A stretch of 61,521 bases of DNA, taken from a virus. The notes beneath the pieces are model-generated. The model saw only the letters and a program-made list of their open reading frames with translations. It did no database searches and was not told where the DNA came from. Both the position numbers and the translations under genes were made by a program. Below, piece after piece: positions 47,433-55,617 of the stretch. Position 1 is the stretch's first letter, and every line of letters starts with the position of its first letter. The stretch covers positions 1 through 61,521 of the IMG/VR virus record IMGVR_UViG_3300042465_003931; one strand, 5' to 3'.

Positions 47433-48979
47433 AGTGCGGACTCCCTGGCCACGAGGGCCTCATCGATGCAGGCGCTGTAAACGGCGGCGAGTGCGGCCTC
47501 CGACTCGGCGGGCTGGCGGGCAGCGATTGCCGACCTCCAGGCCTCGGCCACCGGCAGGACCTGGGCGGCTTCGATGAACGCGACCATCTGCCGGATGCTG
47601 GGGGCGTCGATGATGTCGCCGCTATCGACCTTCGACCGCAGCACGCCCATGCCCGCGACTAGGTGCGCTGCCAGGGCAGGAGTGCATCCGGTGTGCCGGG
47701 TCAGTGCCTCGGCCTCAGTGGCCGGGTCGAGGTAGCGGAACGGTACGACCAGCGAGAACCGCTCGGAGAACGCCACATTCATGGGCTGGACCCCGGCGTA
47801 CCGGCCCGACGGGTCGCCCTGGGTCAGATCGTTCGATGCGGCTAAATACATGGTCCCTGGGGCGCGGTGCCAGACCTGCCCCGCGTAGGCCACTTGTGCC
47901 TGTCGTTCCAAAAACGCGTTCAGCGCCGACAGTGCGCCGGGCTGGCCCATGCCGACCTCGTCGAGCAAGCAGACCGCGCCCGGTGTGGTGTACGCGGCCA
48001 GGACCGCGCCGGGTTCGAACACGGTCGACCCGTTGCTGAGGCCGGTCGCGCCCAGGAAGTCGTCGCGGGTACTGAAGCGGTCGAACACAAACCGCCGGAA
48101 CATGCGCCCGGTGCGGGCCGCGAACTGCTGCGCGGTCTGGGTTTTGCCGGTGCCTGCCGGACCTCCGAGCCACAAGTTGCGACCGTGGGTCGCGGCAACA
48201 TGCAAGTGCCGCACGATGGACTCAGACCAAATGAAACACGGGTCAACGGCGGGGGCCTCGGGGTGACCGTAGGTGTCGAACACGAGGGGTCGACCCTTGG
48301 CGTCGGACAGATCTAGGCCAAAGAGGGTAAGCGCCGATTCACGCCCGGTCGGGCCGGACTCGGCCACTGCTACCGCCTGCGCCTGGGTGCCTGCTGTTTC
48401 AACGGCGGCGCGGTACGGTTCCCAGGCGGCCAGGACTTGATCTCTGATCGCGGCCTGGATTGACGCATCGTCTGCCCGCGGTGCGCGGGTCAGTGCCTGG
48501 GAGAGGCGGCGCAGTTCTGCGTCGGTGTCGTCTGCCCTCTGAATCGCGCCGTCGAGTCGGCCCTTGTGGTACTCGATCACGGTCCAGTGGCTGGCCAGGG
48601 TGTCGCCCAGTTTGCCGACCTCGTGGCAGGCTTGGGTGGCTAGTTGATCGGCGCGGTTGGCCGTTGTCTCCACCGCCTGGAGTCGACGGAGTGCCTCGCG
48701 GGCGGTTTCCTCTGCCCGGTCGGCGGCGGCGCGGGTGGCCGCGACGTCCGGGGCCTGGGGGCGGGGAGAGAAGGCGGGTTGTGGTGCGCCAAGGGATGCG
48801 GTGACGTTCAGCGGCTGGCTGGTCAAGTCGGAGATGGTCCACCGTCCCCGGTTGATGCCCGCCAGCAAAGCGGATTGCATCGTCGAGCGGGGTTGGGGTG
48901 ACGCGTCGCCGGTCAGTCGTTGATACGCCAGCGACAGATCGCGCAAGGGTAGGCCAGATACGTGTTGTAGGGGGGTCAT
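47429..48979 (-). CDS. MoxR/CobS-like AAA+ ATPase
   Basis: 516 residues from ATG 48979 (GAGGAG 8 bp upstream). Coiled coil at 80-165, then the AAA+ core: Walker A GGPAGTGKT (272-280), RFSTRDDFLGATG, Walker B CLLDEVG (337-343), sensor LAASNDLTQGDPSGRY and arginine-finger region NVAFSERFSLVVPF. The match is to MoxR/CobS ATPases that pair with VWA proteins. Encoded between SprT-like and CobT-like genes in one unit. The long N-terminal coiled coil is unusual for CobS. Confidence 0.85.
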   Translation of the reverse strand: MTPLQHVSGLPLRDLSLAYQRLTGDASPQPRSTMQSALLAGINRGRWTISDLTSQPLNVTASLGAPQPAFSPRPQAPDVAATRAAADRAEETAREALRRLQAVETTANRADQLATQACHEVGKLGDTLASHWTVIEYHKGRLDGAIQRADDTDAELRRLSQALTRAPRADDASIQAAIRDQVLAAWEPYRAAVETAGTQAQAVAVAESGPTGRESALTLFGLDLSDAKGRPLVFDTYGHPEAPAVDPCFIWSESIVRHLHVAATHGRNLWLGGPAGTGKTQTAQQFAARTGRMFRRFVFDRFSTRDDFLGATGLSNGSTVFEPGAVLAAYTTPGAVCLLDEVGMGQPGALSALNAFLERQAQVAYAGQVWHRAPGTMYLAASNDLTQGDPSGRYAGVQPMNVAFSERFSLVVPFRYLDPATEAEALTRHTGCTPALAAHLVAGMGVLRSKVDSGDIIDAPSIRQMVAFIEAAQVLPVAEAWRSAIAARQPAESEAALAAVYSACIDEALVARESAL

Positions 48980-48984
48980 GGTCG

Positions 48985-49554
48985 TCACTCCTCGGTGGTT
49001 TCTTCAGCGATAAAGGCGGTGCCGTCGTAACAAACAGGGACACCGGCGGCCAACCATTTACGGGTTGTCCTCACGGTGTAGCCGCAGCCCGGGCAGACAA
49101 GCTTCAGCATGCGGGTCGTCTGGGTCTGCCTCTTCCCGGCCAGGATCGGCGCATGGGGGTAGTCCCCAAGATCGGCAAGGACCGTGGCCCATAGGTCCGG
49201 GAAGTCGGGGCCCGGGGCGGTGGCCTTGTAGCTGTCATCCATGGGCATCAGGCCCAGGTCAGCGACGGCGGCGCGGAAGGTGTTGCTGCCGCTGGTGGCT
49301 GCGCCTGGGAGTGAGTGGGCAAGCTCCCGCAGGAGCAAGCAGAGAACCTCGGTCGGGTCCGCGACGGTCGGGGAGATGAGGATCTCCCAGGTTCCGTCAC
49401 CGGACGCGGTGTCGGGCCAGGACTCGGACAACGTGCCGGACCGGGTATAGGTCGAGGGGAATCCACAAGCGGCGCGGATGGCCGTCGGGAAGGGGGCGTG
49501 TATGCGCGCAGCCTGGATGGCGGCGCTCAACCACGATTCGCGGGTTGGGTGCAT
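48985..49554 (-). CDS. SprT-like zinc protein with degraded active site
   Basis: 189 residues. The family layout is LLLxELxHxLPG near residue 75, then a C-terminal zinc ribbon (CPGCGYTVRTTRKWLAAGVP then VCYDG) and LGDYPHAPI. The HExxH helix reads RELAH here, and the usual GHG(K/x)xF motif is SGSNTF, so protease chemistry is probably lost while the ribbon is intact. First gene of the leftward ATPase operon; AGGAGA precedes the ATG. Confidence 0.7.
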   Translation of the reverse strand: MHPTRESWLSAAIQAARIHAPFPTAIRAACGFPSTYTRSGTLSESWPDTASGDGTWEILISPTVADPTEVLCLLLRELAHSLPGAATSGSNTFRAAVADLGLMPMDDSYKATAPGPDFPDLWATVLADLGDYPHAPILAGKRQTQTTRMLKLVCPGCGYTVRTTRKWLAAGVPVCYDGTAFIAEETTEE

Positions 49555-50046
49555 GGTCTCTCCTGTTTCCTCGCAGCACTAGCGCTGCGGGTCGCCTCGC
49601 GGGCGAGCCCTGAGCGTAACGGTGCAAACGGACCATGTCAATAGGGTCCAACGTGGGGCTAGTGCAAGCGCCGTGGGGTATGGGCGAAGCCGGACGGACT
49701 GACTGACAACGTGTACGCCCGCACGCGTAGCACAAGACAAAAGAAACACAAAGCCCGAGCAAAACAGAGGGTCAGGGCTGTATGAAGGTACATGCCCCTA
49801 GAACGCGTCAGAACGGCCCAGGAGCGACGCAAGGTGGTGGTACATGCCCTGGCCTTCAAAAATATAGATCTCGCCTTCCAGCGAGTTCTGCACAAGTTAT
49901 CCACAAGCGCCCAGAGGGACTGCACAAAAAAGAGGCAGTTCTAAAGGTTATCCACAAGTTTTCCACAGTATGATGCGAACAAAGCCCAGGCGGGCAACGT
50001 ATGCCGGGTGACGGTGCGGGACAGATCATCAGATACGGGGTAGGGT
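49555..50046. promoter_or_regulatory. Divergent intergenic region with DnaA boxes (possible origin)
   Basis: No gene in 492 bp between the leftward ATPase operon and small terminase. Two perfect DnaA boxes TTATCCACA (49897-49905, 49948-49956) and a third, TTTTCCACA (49959-49967), lie on the same strand. A direct repeat GGTACATGCCC occurs at 49788 and 49840. A hairpin CGCAGC/GCTGCG and another CTCGC/GCGAG lie near 49580-49610. It could be a replication origin or a DnaA-regulated promoter region. No clear sigma-70 pair was found. Confidence 0.55.
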
Positions 50047-50667
50047 ATGGGAACGATCAGCAGCGAGGAGTATCTGAGGGCGCTCGAGGACGTAGACCAG
50101 GAAGAGGAATGTGTAAACGATGAAGAGCCGGAGGCCGGGGCCGATGAGGAAAGCGAAGCGGAACAGTTGGCGGGGGCAGCAGAACCGCCAGGAGAGAGAG
50201 CAGGACTCAGGATCCAAACGCCAGAAGGATGGCGAAGGGTCCGACGGTTAACACCGGCACAAGAGGCGTTCGCCAGGGGGGTTATAGAGGGGAAAAGCTA
50301 CCGCCAAGCCTACCGTGACGCATACCCGGGAGCGCAGGGACAACCGGGGTCAATCGCATCGAGCGCGTACAAGTTGAGTAGGGATCCGAGGATCCAGGCT
50401 CTCATACAGGCGGGTGATGACGAACACCAAGATGCGGTCGCGGAGGATCTGGCTGCGACTAAACGTTATGTGATGAGAAGGTTGGTGGAGATGAGCAAAG
50501 CAGGCAAGCAGGAAGGATCGAGGCTCAAGGCCCTGGAGCTACTCGGACGCGTAGCCGGTATGTGGCGTGACACTCAACCGACCGCAGATGAGAAGCCGTT
50601 GACGGCGGCGGAGTTGAAGGCGGCGCTGGCCGGACACTTGAGGCTGGTGCAGGGGCGCAAGGCGTGA
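50047..50667 (+). CDS. terS: Small terminase subunit
   Basis: 206 residues. After an acidic N-terminal ~50 residues, RLTPAQEAFARGVIEGKSYR QAYRDAYPG forms the HTH DNA-recognition domain of Terminase_2-type proteins, followed by a helical oligomerisation region (YVMRRLVEMSKAGKQEGSRL) and a C-terminal helix for large-subunit contact. It recognises the packaging start. The large subunit is separated from it by the LexA-like gene. Confidence 0.8.
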   Translation: MGTISSEEYLRALEDVDQEEECVNDEEPEAGADEESEAEQLAGAAEPPGERAGLRIQTPEGWRRVRRLTPAQEAFARGVIEGKSYRQAYRDAYPGAQGQPGSIASSAYKLSRDPRIQALIQAGDDEHQDAVAEDLAATKRYVMRRLVEMSKAGKQEGSRLKALELLGRVAGMWRDTQPTADEKPLTAAELKAALAGHLRLVQGRKA

Positions 50668-50729
50668 CCCACCCCTCCGGGGGGAGGGCCCTGTGTGCGG
50701 CTGACCACCCTCCTGCGCCTTACGCTCAA

Positions 50730-50787
50730 ATCCGCTCATTCCATCATTGTTCCGGTTGATCCGCTCATTCCACCACTTTTCCAGTTG
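50730..50787. repeat. Two tandem 29-bp repeats
   Basis: ATCCGCTCATTCCA occurs at 50730 and 50759, and the second halves (TTCCGGTTG / TTCCAGTTG) are also alike, giving two 29-bp units directly before the parS-like site, with a partial third (TTCCA at 50797). They could be iterons or regulator sites. The rest of 50668-50729 has only a GC-rich stem (CCCTCC/GGAGGG). Confidence 0.6.
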
Positions 50788-50793
50788 ACCCCC

Positions 50794-50809
50794 CGTTCCA
50801 CGTGAAACA
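50794..50809. promoter_or_regulatory. parS-like ParB-binding site
   Basis: CGTTCCACGTGAAACA matches the bacterial chromosome parS consensus TGTTNCACGTGAAACA at all defined positions but the first; the 14-bp core GTTNCACGTGAAAC is perfect. No parA or parB gene is seen in the window, so host ParB would be the ligand. Placed in the intergenic region between terS and the LexA-like gene. Confidence 0.6.
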
Positions 50810-50849
50810 CTACCCCCCCGGGTATATATATATTTTGCGTAAACACAAG

Positions 50850-50872
50850 TACAATGAGAACAAGCGTTCTCA
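50850..50872 (+). promoter_or_regulatory. -10 element and LexA-type operator (copy 1)
   Basis: TACAAT (50850-50855) is followed, sharing a T, by the 18-bp palindrome TGAGAAC AAGC GTTCTCA (50855-50872) with a GAAC-N4-GTTC core, like Gram-positive LexA boxes. The ATG of the LexA-like gene follows at once. No good -35 sits 16-18 bp upstream (the sequence is TATATATA). Autoregulation is likely. Confidence 0.6.
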
Positions 50873-51109
50873 ATGATAGCGGTTATGACGCGTAAACAAA
50901 GGAGGCTGTATGAGTTCATACAGGCGTACATCAAGAGGTACGGGCTGAGCCCTTCGTATCATGTGACGGCCAAGGCGTTGGGCTTGAGGTCGAAGTCCAA
51001 TATTCACAGGATGGTGTGTGATTTGATAGCGCAGGGGTTCTTGGAGAAGGATCCCCGGAAGTTTTATGCGATCAAGGTGAAGAATGCTTCTGTCGAAACA
51101 GGAGATTGA
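50873..51109 (+). CDS. LexA DNA-binding-domain-only regulator
   Basis: 78 residues; ATG 50873 or, in the same frame, ATG 50885, which begins with MTRKQRRLYEFIQAYIKRYG. The whole length matches the LexA winged helix: LSPSYHVTAKALGLRSKSNI HRMVCDLIAQGFLEKDPRKF YAIKV. The S24 autoprotease domain is absent, so it cannot self-cleave. No ribosome site is visible, so translation may be leaderless or coupled. It lies between terS and terL, overlapping terL by 26 bp. It is probably a repressor of itself and of the promoter at 39920. Confidence 0.75.
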   Translation: MIAVMTRKQRRLYEFIQAYIKRYGLSPSYHVTAKALGLRSKSNIHRMVCDLIAQGFLEKDPRKFYAIKVKNASVETGD

Positions 51110-52577
51110 GAAGTACTTGTCTGCGGTGGACAAGTTGCCGGAGTCTGAGAGGGCGAAGGTTCATGCGTTGCTGGGGCTTGATCGTCTTCAGCGGTGCAAG
51201 GATTCGTTCTTGTTTTTTGTGAAGCAGATGTGGCCTGGGTTCATTTCGGGCAAGCATCATCAGATCATGGCGAATGCGTTTGAGAGGATTGCGGAAGGGA
51301 AGTTGAAGAGGTTGATCATCAACATGCCTCCAAGACACACGAAGAGTGAGTTTGCGTCGTATCTGCTTCCGGCGTGGTTCTTGGGGAAGTTCCCGCATAA
51401 GAAGATCATTCAGACGTCACACACATCTGAACTGGCAGTGGGGTTTGGCCGGAAGGTTCGGAACTTGGTTCAGAGTGATGATTACAAGAAGGTGTTTCAG
51501 ACGAAGTTGTCTGCGGACTCGAAGGCGGCAGGAAGATGGAACACGGACAAGGGTGGGGACTACTTCGCTATCGGTGTTGGAGGCGCTGTAACGGGTAAGG
51601 GCGCGGATCTGTTGATCATTGATGATCCGCACAGCGAACAAGAAGCAAAGCAGGGAAACCCTGCGGTGTATGACGCTGTTTATGAGTGGTACACATCTGG
51701 CCCTCGACAGCGTTTACAGCCGGGTGGGGCGATTGTCATTGTGATGACAAGATGGTCCAGCAGAGATTTGACGGGGCAGATTCTCAAGGGAAGCTCGAAG
51801 GATGGGACAGATGATTGGGAGGTGATTGAGTTTCCGGCGATTCTTCCTTCTGGGAATCCGTTGTGGCCTGGGTTCTGGAAGTTGGAGGAGTTGCGGGTTC
51901 TGAAGTCGGAACTGTCGGTTTCCAAGTGGGAGGCTCAGTACCAGCAGAATCCGACCTCTGAAGAGGGTGCGATCATTAAGAGGGAGTTCTGGAAGATCTG
52001 GCCGGACGAGGATCCTCCTTCTTGTTCTTACATCATTCAGAGTTGGGACACTGCGTTTGAGAAGCACAACCGGGCAGACTTCTCTGCTTGCACGACATGG
52101 GGCGTGTTTGACAGGGAAGATCGGCACGGAAACATGGTGCCGAACATCATCCTTTTGGATGCGTTTCAGGACCGGATGGAGTTCCCTGATCTGAAGAAGA
52201 AAGCGCTGGAGAAGTGGAAGGAATGGAACCCGGACTCATTGATCATTGAGAAGAGGGCCGCTGGCGCTCCTCTGATCTATGAGATGAGGAAGATCGGCGT
52301 TCCGCTGTCGGAGTACACCCCCTACAAGGGACAAGACAAGATCGCCCGGGTCAACTCGATTGCGGACCTGTTTGCCTCCGGGATCGTTTGGCGGTCTGAT
52401 CATCGATGGGCAGAAGAGGTCATGGAGCAGATGGCTGCGTTTCCCAACGGGGACCATGACGACCTTGTAGACTCAGCAAGTCAGGCCCTGATGCGGTTTA
52501 GACAGGGTGGGTTCATTGCCATCGAATCAGATGAGAAAGATGAACAGTTTGATCGCAGGCCGATGGCCTACTACTGA
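51084..52577 (+). CDS. terL: Large terminase subunit
   Basis: 497 residues. ATPase: Walker A PPRHTKS at 82-88 and Walker B LLIIDDPH at 176-183, with the coupling region VIVMTRWSSRDL. C-terminal nuclease: IQSWDTAFE, ILLDAFQDRMEFPDL and FPNGDHDDLVDS provide the acidic metal ligands. It packages DNA through the portal. The start overlaps the LexA-like gene. Confidence 0.92.
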   Translation: MLLSKQEIEKYLSAVDKLPESERAKVHALLGLDRLQRCKDSFLFFVKQMWPGFISGKHHQIMANAFERIAEGKLKRLIINMPPRHTKSEFASYLLPAWFLGKFPHKKIIQTSHTSELAVGFGRKVRNLVQSDDYKKVFQTKLSADSKAAGRWNTDKGGDYFAIGVGGAVTGKGADLLIIDDPHSEQEAKQGNPAVYDAVYEWYTSGPRQRLQPGGAIVIVMTRWSSRDLTGQILKGSSKDGTDDWEVIEFPAILPSGNPLWPGFWKLEELRVLKSELSVSKWEAQYQQNPTSEEGAIIKREFWKIWPDEDPPSCSYIIQSWDTAFEKHNRADFSACTTWGVFDREDRHGNMVPNIILLDAFQDRMEFPDLKKKALEKWKEWNPDSLIIEKRAAGAPLIYEMRKIGVPLSEYTPYKGQDKIARVNSIADLFASGIVWRSDHRWAEEVMEQMAAFPNGDHDDLVDSASQALMRFRQGGFIAIESDEKDEQFDRRPMAYY

Positions 52578-52588
52578 AAGGCTCAAGA

Positions 52589-55024
52589 ATGGCTACCAAC
52601 ATTGACTCCGCTTTGGTTCCGATGGAGATCCAAGAAGGCCCCGGGATTGAGATTGAGATCGAGGATCCTGAAGCGGTCAGGATTGGGATCGATGGTCTTG
52701 AGATTGAACTCACCAAGGAGTCTCCAGAGGAAGAGTTTGACGCCAATTTGGCGGAGTTCATGGATGAGTCTGTCTTGCAAGGGTTGGCGTCTGAGTTGAT
52801 TGAGCTTGTCGATTCGGACATGAACAGTCGAAAGGACTGGACGGAGATGTATGTCAAGGGGCTAGAAGTCCTTGGCATGAAGTACGAAGAAAGAACAGAG
52901 CCCTGGTCTGGCGCTTGTGGTGTTTACAGCCCTCTTCTGACGGAAGCGGCGATTCGTTTTCAGTCGGAAATGATTACCGAGACGTTCCCGGCGCAAGGCC
53001 CGGTGAAGACTCAGATCATTGGGGCAATCGACAAGTACAAGGAAGAAGCGGCAGAGCGCGTCAGGGATGACATGAACTACCGTCTGACGGAACAGATGGT
53101 GGAGTACCGCCCGGAGCATGAGCGGATGCTGTACTCCCTCGGTCTGGCAGGCGCTGCCTTCAAGAAGGTCTACTACGACCCGAATCTTGAGCGGCAAGTT
53201 GCTGTTTACATCCCCGCCGAAGAGGTGGTGATTCCCTACGGCGCAAGCAACATTTACGTGTCAGAGCGCGTGACTCACATCATGCGCAAGACCAAGAACG
53301 AGATGAAGCGGCTACAGGTGGCAGGCTTCTATCGTGAGGCAGAACTTGGAGAGCCGGTCAGGTTCTTCAACGACATTGAGAAGAAGAAGGCAGAAGAACA
53401 AGGCTACTCTCTGAACGATGATGATCGGTATCAGGTTCTGGAGGTTCATGTCGATTGGGATCTGCCGGGGTATGAAGACGATTTTCCGCTGCCGTATGTG
53501 ATTACGGTAGAGCGCGGAACTCAGAATGTCTTGGCTATCCGGCGGAACTGGAGGCAGGATGACTCGAGAAAGCTGAAGAGGAATCACTTTGTCCAGTACA
53601 CCTATGTCCCAGGCTTTGGGGCGTATGGACTTGGCTTCATCCACATCATTGGTGGATACGCGAGGGCAGGAACATCAATCATTCGGCAGTTGGTCGACGC
53701 CGGAACATTGAGCAACCTCCCTGGAGGCCTGAAGGCAAGGGGCCTGAGGATCAAGGGAGATGACACCCCGATTGCGCCGGGCGAGTTCAGGGATGTCGAT
53801 ATTCCGTCAGGCGTTGTGCGTGACAACATCATGCCGCTTCCATACAAAGAGCCCTCTCAGGTTCTGGCGGCCCTTCTGGAACGCATTACAGAGGACGGAA
53901 GGCGGCTTGCTGCCATTGGAGATCTGAAGATCGCTGATATGTCAGCGCAAGCTCCGGTTGGAACCACACTGGCAATTCTTGAGCGAACCCTCAAGACCAT
54001 GAGCGCGGTACAGGCTCGGATCCACTCCAGCCTGCGCACGGAGTTCAAACTTCTCAAGGAGATCATCCGGGATTACATGCCCGCCGACTACCCCTACACC
54101 CCAGAAGGAGGGGATAGGGGCGTCAAACAAGACGACTACGATCAAGTCGAAATTATTCCTGTCAGCGATCCAAACGCTGCCACGATGGCTCAGAGGATCA
54201 TGCAGTATCAGGCGGCCATTCAACTGGCCCAAGGTGCTCCGCAGATCTATGACTTGCCGCAACTACACAAGCAGATGCTTGAAGTGTTGGGCATCAAGCA
54301 TGTGGAAAAGCTGATCCCTGCGGCAGAAGATCAAAAGCCAAGAGACCCGGTAACGGAAAACATGAGCGTTTTGATGGGCAAGCCAGTCAAGGCCTTTGCC
54401 TACCAAGACCACGAAGCTCATTTGGCAACGCATCAAGCGTTCATGCAGGATCCAAAGATTGCCGCGACCATTGGACAGAACCCAATGTCTCAGCAAATGA
54501 TGGCTGCACTGATGGCACACATTGCCGAACACGCAGCGTTTGCGTATCGCGCTCAAGTTGAGATGGCTTTGGGTGTGCCTTTGCCTACACTGGATGACGA
54601 CAACGAAGCGCCAATCGGCCGCAACGATGAAAGAGCGCTTGCCCCGCTCATTGCTGCTGCCGCTCAGCGCACGATGGTTCAAAACCAAGCTATGGCTGCG
54701 CAAATGCAGGCTCAACAGCAGGCGATGGATCCTGCCCTTCAAATGCAGCAGGCAGAACTGAACCTCAAAGCTCAGGAGTTGCAGCGCAAGGAAGCAGATA
54801 GTCAACGAGATTTTCAAATTGCACAACAAAAACTGCAACTAGAATCTCAGCGACTAATGATGGACGCACAAAAAAGCGGCGATCCAGCATTAAAGGCTGT
54901 CATGGCTAGACAAGACATGGCGCATAAAGAGCAAAAACATCAACAAAATATGCGTCAAGCGGCGCAAAATCAAGCGATTAAATTTAGTCAACAAATGGCG
55001 AAGCCGCCAAGGAGTAATAAGTGA
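52589..55024 (+). CDS. Portal protein (P22/SU10-type)
   Basis: 811 residues. An acidic N-terminal region with EIEIEDPEAV repeats is followed by the portal core: MKYEERTEPWSGACGVYSPL, FVQYTYVPGFGAYGLGFIHI, SNLPGGLKARGLRIKGDDTP and DNIMPLPYKEPSQVL. The C-terminal ~130 residues are Gln/Ala/Met-rich helix, as in barrel-type portals. It forms the dodecameric DNA gate. The stop overlaps the next GTG. Confidence 0.88.
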   Translation: MATNIDSALVPMEIQEGPGIEIEIEDPEAVRIGIDGLEIELTKESPEEEFDANLAEFMDESVLQGLASELIELVDSDMNSRKDWTEMYVKGLEVLGMKYEERTEPWSGACGVYSPLLTEAAIRFQSEMITETFPAQGPVKTQIIGAIDKYKEEAAERVRDDMNYRLTEQMVEYRPEHERMLYSLGLAGAAFKKVYYDPNLERQVAVYIPAEEVVIPYGASNIYVSERVTHIMRKTKNEMKRLQVAGFYREAELGEPVRFFNDIEKKKAEEQGYSLNDDDRYQVLEVHVDWDLPGYEDDFPLPYVITVERGTQNVLAIRRNWRQDDSRKLKRNHFVQYTYVPGFGAYGLGFIHIIGGYARAGTSIIRQLVDAGTLSNLPGGLKARGLRIKGDDTPIAPGEFRDVDIPSGVVRDNIMPLPYKEPSQVLAALLERITEDGRRLAAIGDLKIADMSAQAPVGTTLAILERTLKTMSAVQARIHSSLRTEFKLLKEIIRDYMPADYPYTPEGGDRGVKQDDYDQVEIIPVSDPNAATMAQRIMQYQAAIQLAQGAPQIYDLPQLHKQMLEVLGIKHVEKLIPAAEDQKPRDPVTENMSVLMGKPVKAFAYQDHEAHLATHQAFMQDPKIAATIGQNPMSQQMMAALMAHIAEHAAFAYRAQVEMALGVPLPTLDDDNEAPIGRNDERALAPLIAAAAQRTMVQNQAMAAQMQAQQQAMDPALQMQQAELNLKAQELQRKEADSQRDFQIAQQKLQLESQRLMMDAQKSGDPALKAVMARQDMAHKEQKHQQNMRQAAQNQAIKFSQQMAKPPRSNK

Positions 55025-55212
55025 CCACTGCGCTTTCCGTGGTACTAAGAGATGTAGAAGATCGCAGACAAATCATTGCAGAAGCCCTCATTGCGGGCTC
55101 TGCAAAAGATTTTGCAGAATACAAGTCCATGACCGGCGAAATCCGAGGTCTTTCGCTGGCTCATTCCATGGTCACTGACCTTGTGCGAAAACTGGAGAAT
55201 GATGATGAGTGA
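55021..55212 (+). CDS. Small helical head protein
   Basis: 63 residues from GTG 55021, coupled to portal. LRDVEDRRQIIAEALIAGSA then DFAEYKSMTGEIRGLSLAHS is a recurrent small protein between portal and head genes of podophages. Probably an assembly cofactor. Its 3' end overlaps the GroES-like gene start. Confidence 0.65.
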   Translation: MTTALSVVLRDVEDRRQIIAEALIAGSAKDFAEYKSMTGEIRGLSLAHSMVTDLVRKLENDDE

Positions 55213-55606
55213 ACTGCTCCTGGCAAATGCAGATGGAAGTACGTCTGTTTTGCCTCCAACTGATGCCGAAAAGGCCCGTCAAGTGCCCGATCCGGCGACT
55301 TACCATATTCTGTGCATGGTGCCAAAGGCGGAAGAAGAGTACGAGAGTGGTCTGGCCAAGGCCGGACAGACGATGCAGTACGAAGAAGTGCTGTCCCCCG
55401 TGCTGTTCGTCGCCAAAATGGGCCCGGATTGCTACAAAGACCCTTTGCGCTTTCCTTCTGGGCCTTCGTGCAAGGTCGGAGACTTCGTGCTCGTGCGCCC
55501 AAACTCGGGCACTCGACTGAAGATCCACGGCACTGAGTGGCGGATCGTCAATGATGACTCCGTCGAAGCAGTGGTTCAAGACCCGCGTGGCATCAAGCGC
55601 GCATAA
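55205..55606 (+). CDS. GroES-like co-chaperonin
   Basis: 133 residues from ATG 55205 (GGAG 7 bp upstream; ATGs at 55199 and 55202 also fit). The Cpn10 beta-barrel pattern is FVAKMGPDCYKDPLRFPSGP, then CKVGDFVLVRPNSGTRLKIH and WRIVNDDSVEAVVQDP. Such phage co-chaperonins can replace GroES so that host GroEL folds capsid protein. A mobile-loop-like stretch (KAGQTMQYEEVLSP) precedes the barrel. Located in the head operon before scaffold and capsid. Confidence 0.8.
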   Translation: MSELLLANADGSTSVLPPTDAEKARQVPDPATYHILCMVPKAEEEYESGLAKAGQTMQYEEVLSPVLFVAKMGPDCYKDPLRFPSGPSCKVGDFVLVRPNSGTRLKIHGTEWRIVNDDSVEAVVQDPRGIKRA

Positions 55607-55617
55607 GGAGCAGACAC

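Noticed and set aside
50668-50720. Intrinsic terminator after terS
   Set aside because: CCCTCC/GGAGGG forms a stem, but no T-run follows, so termination is doubtful.
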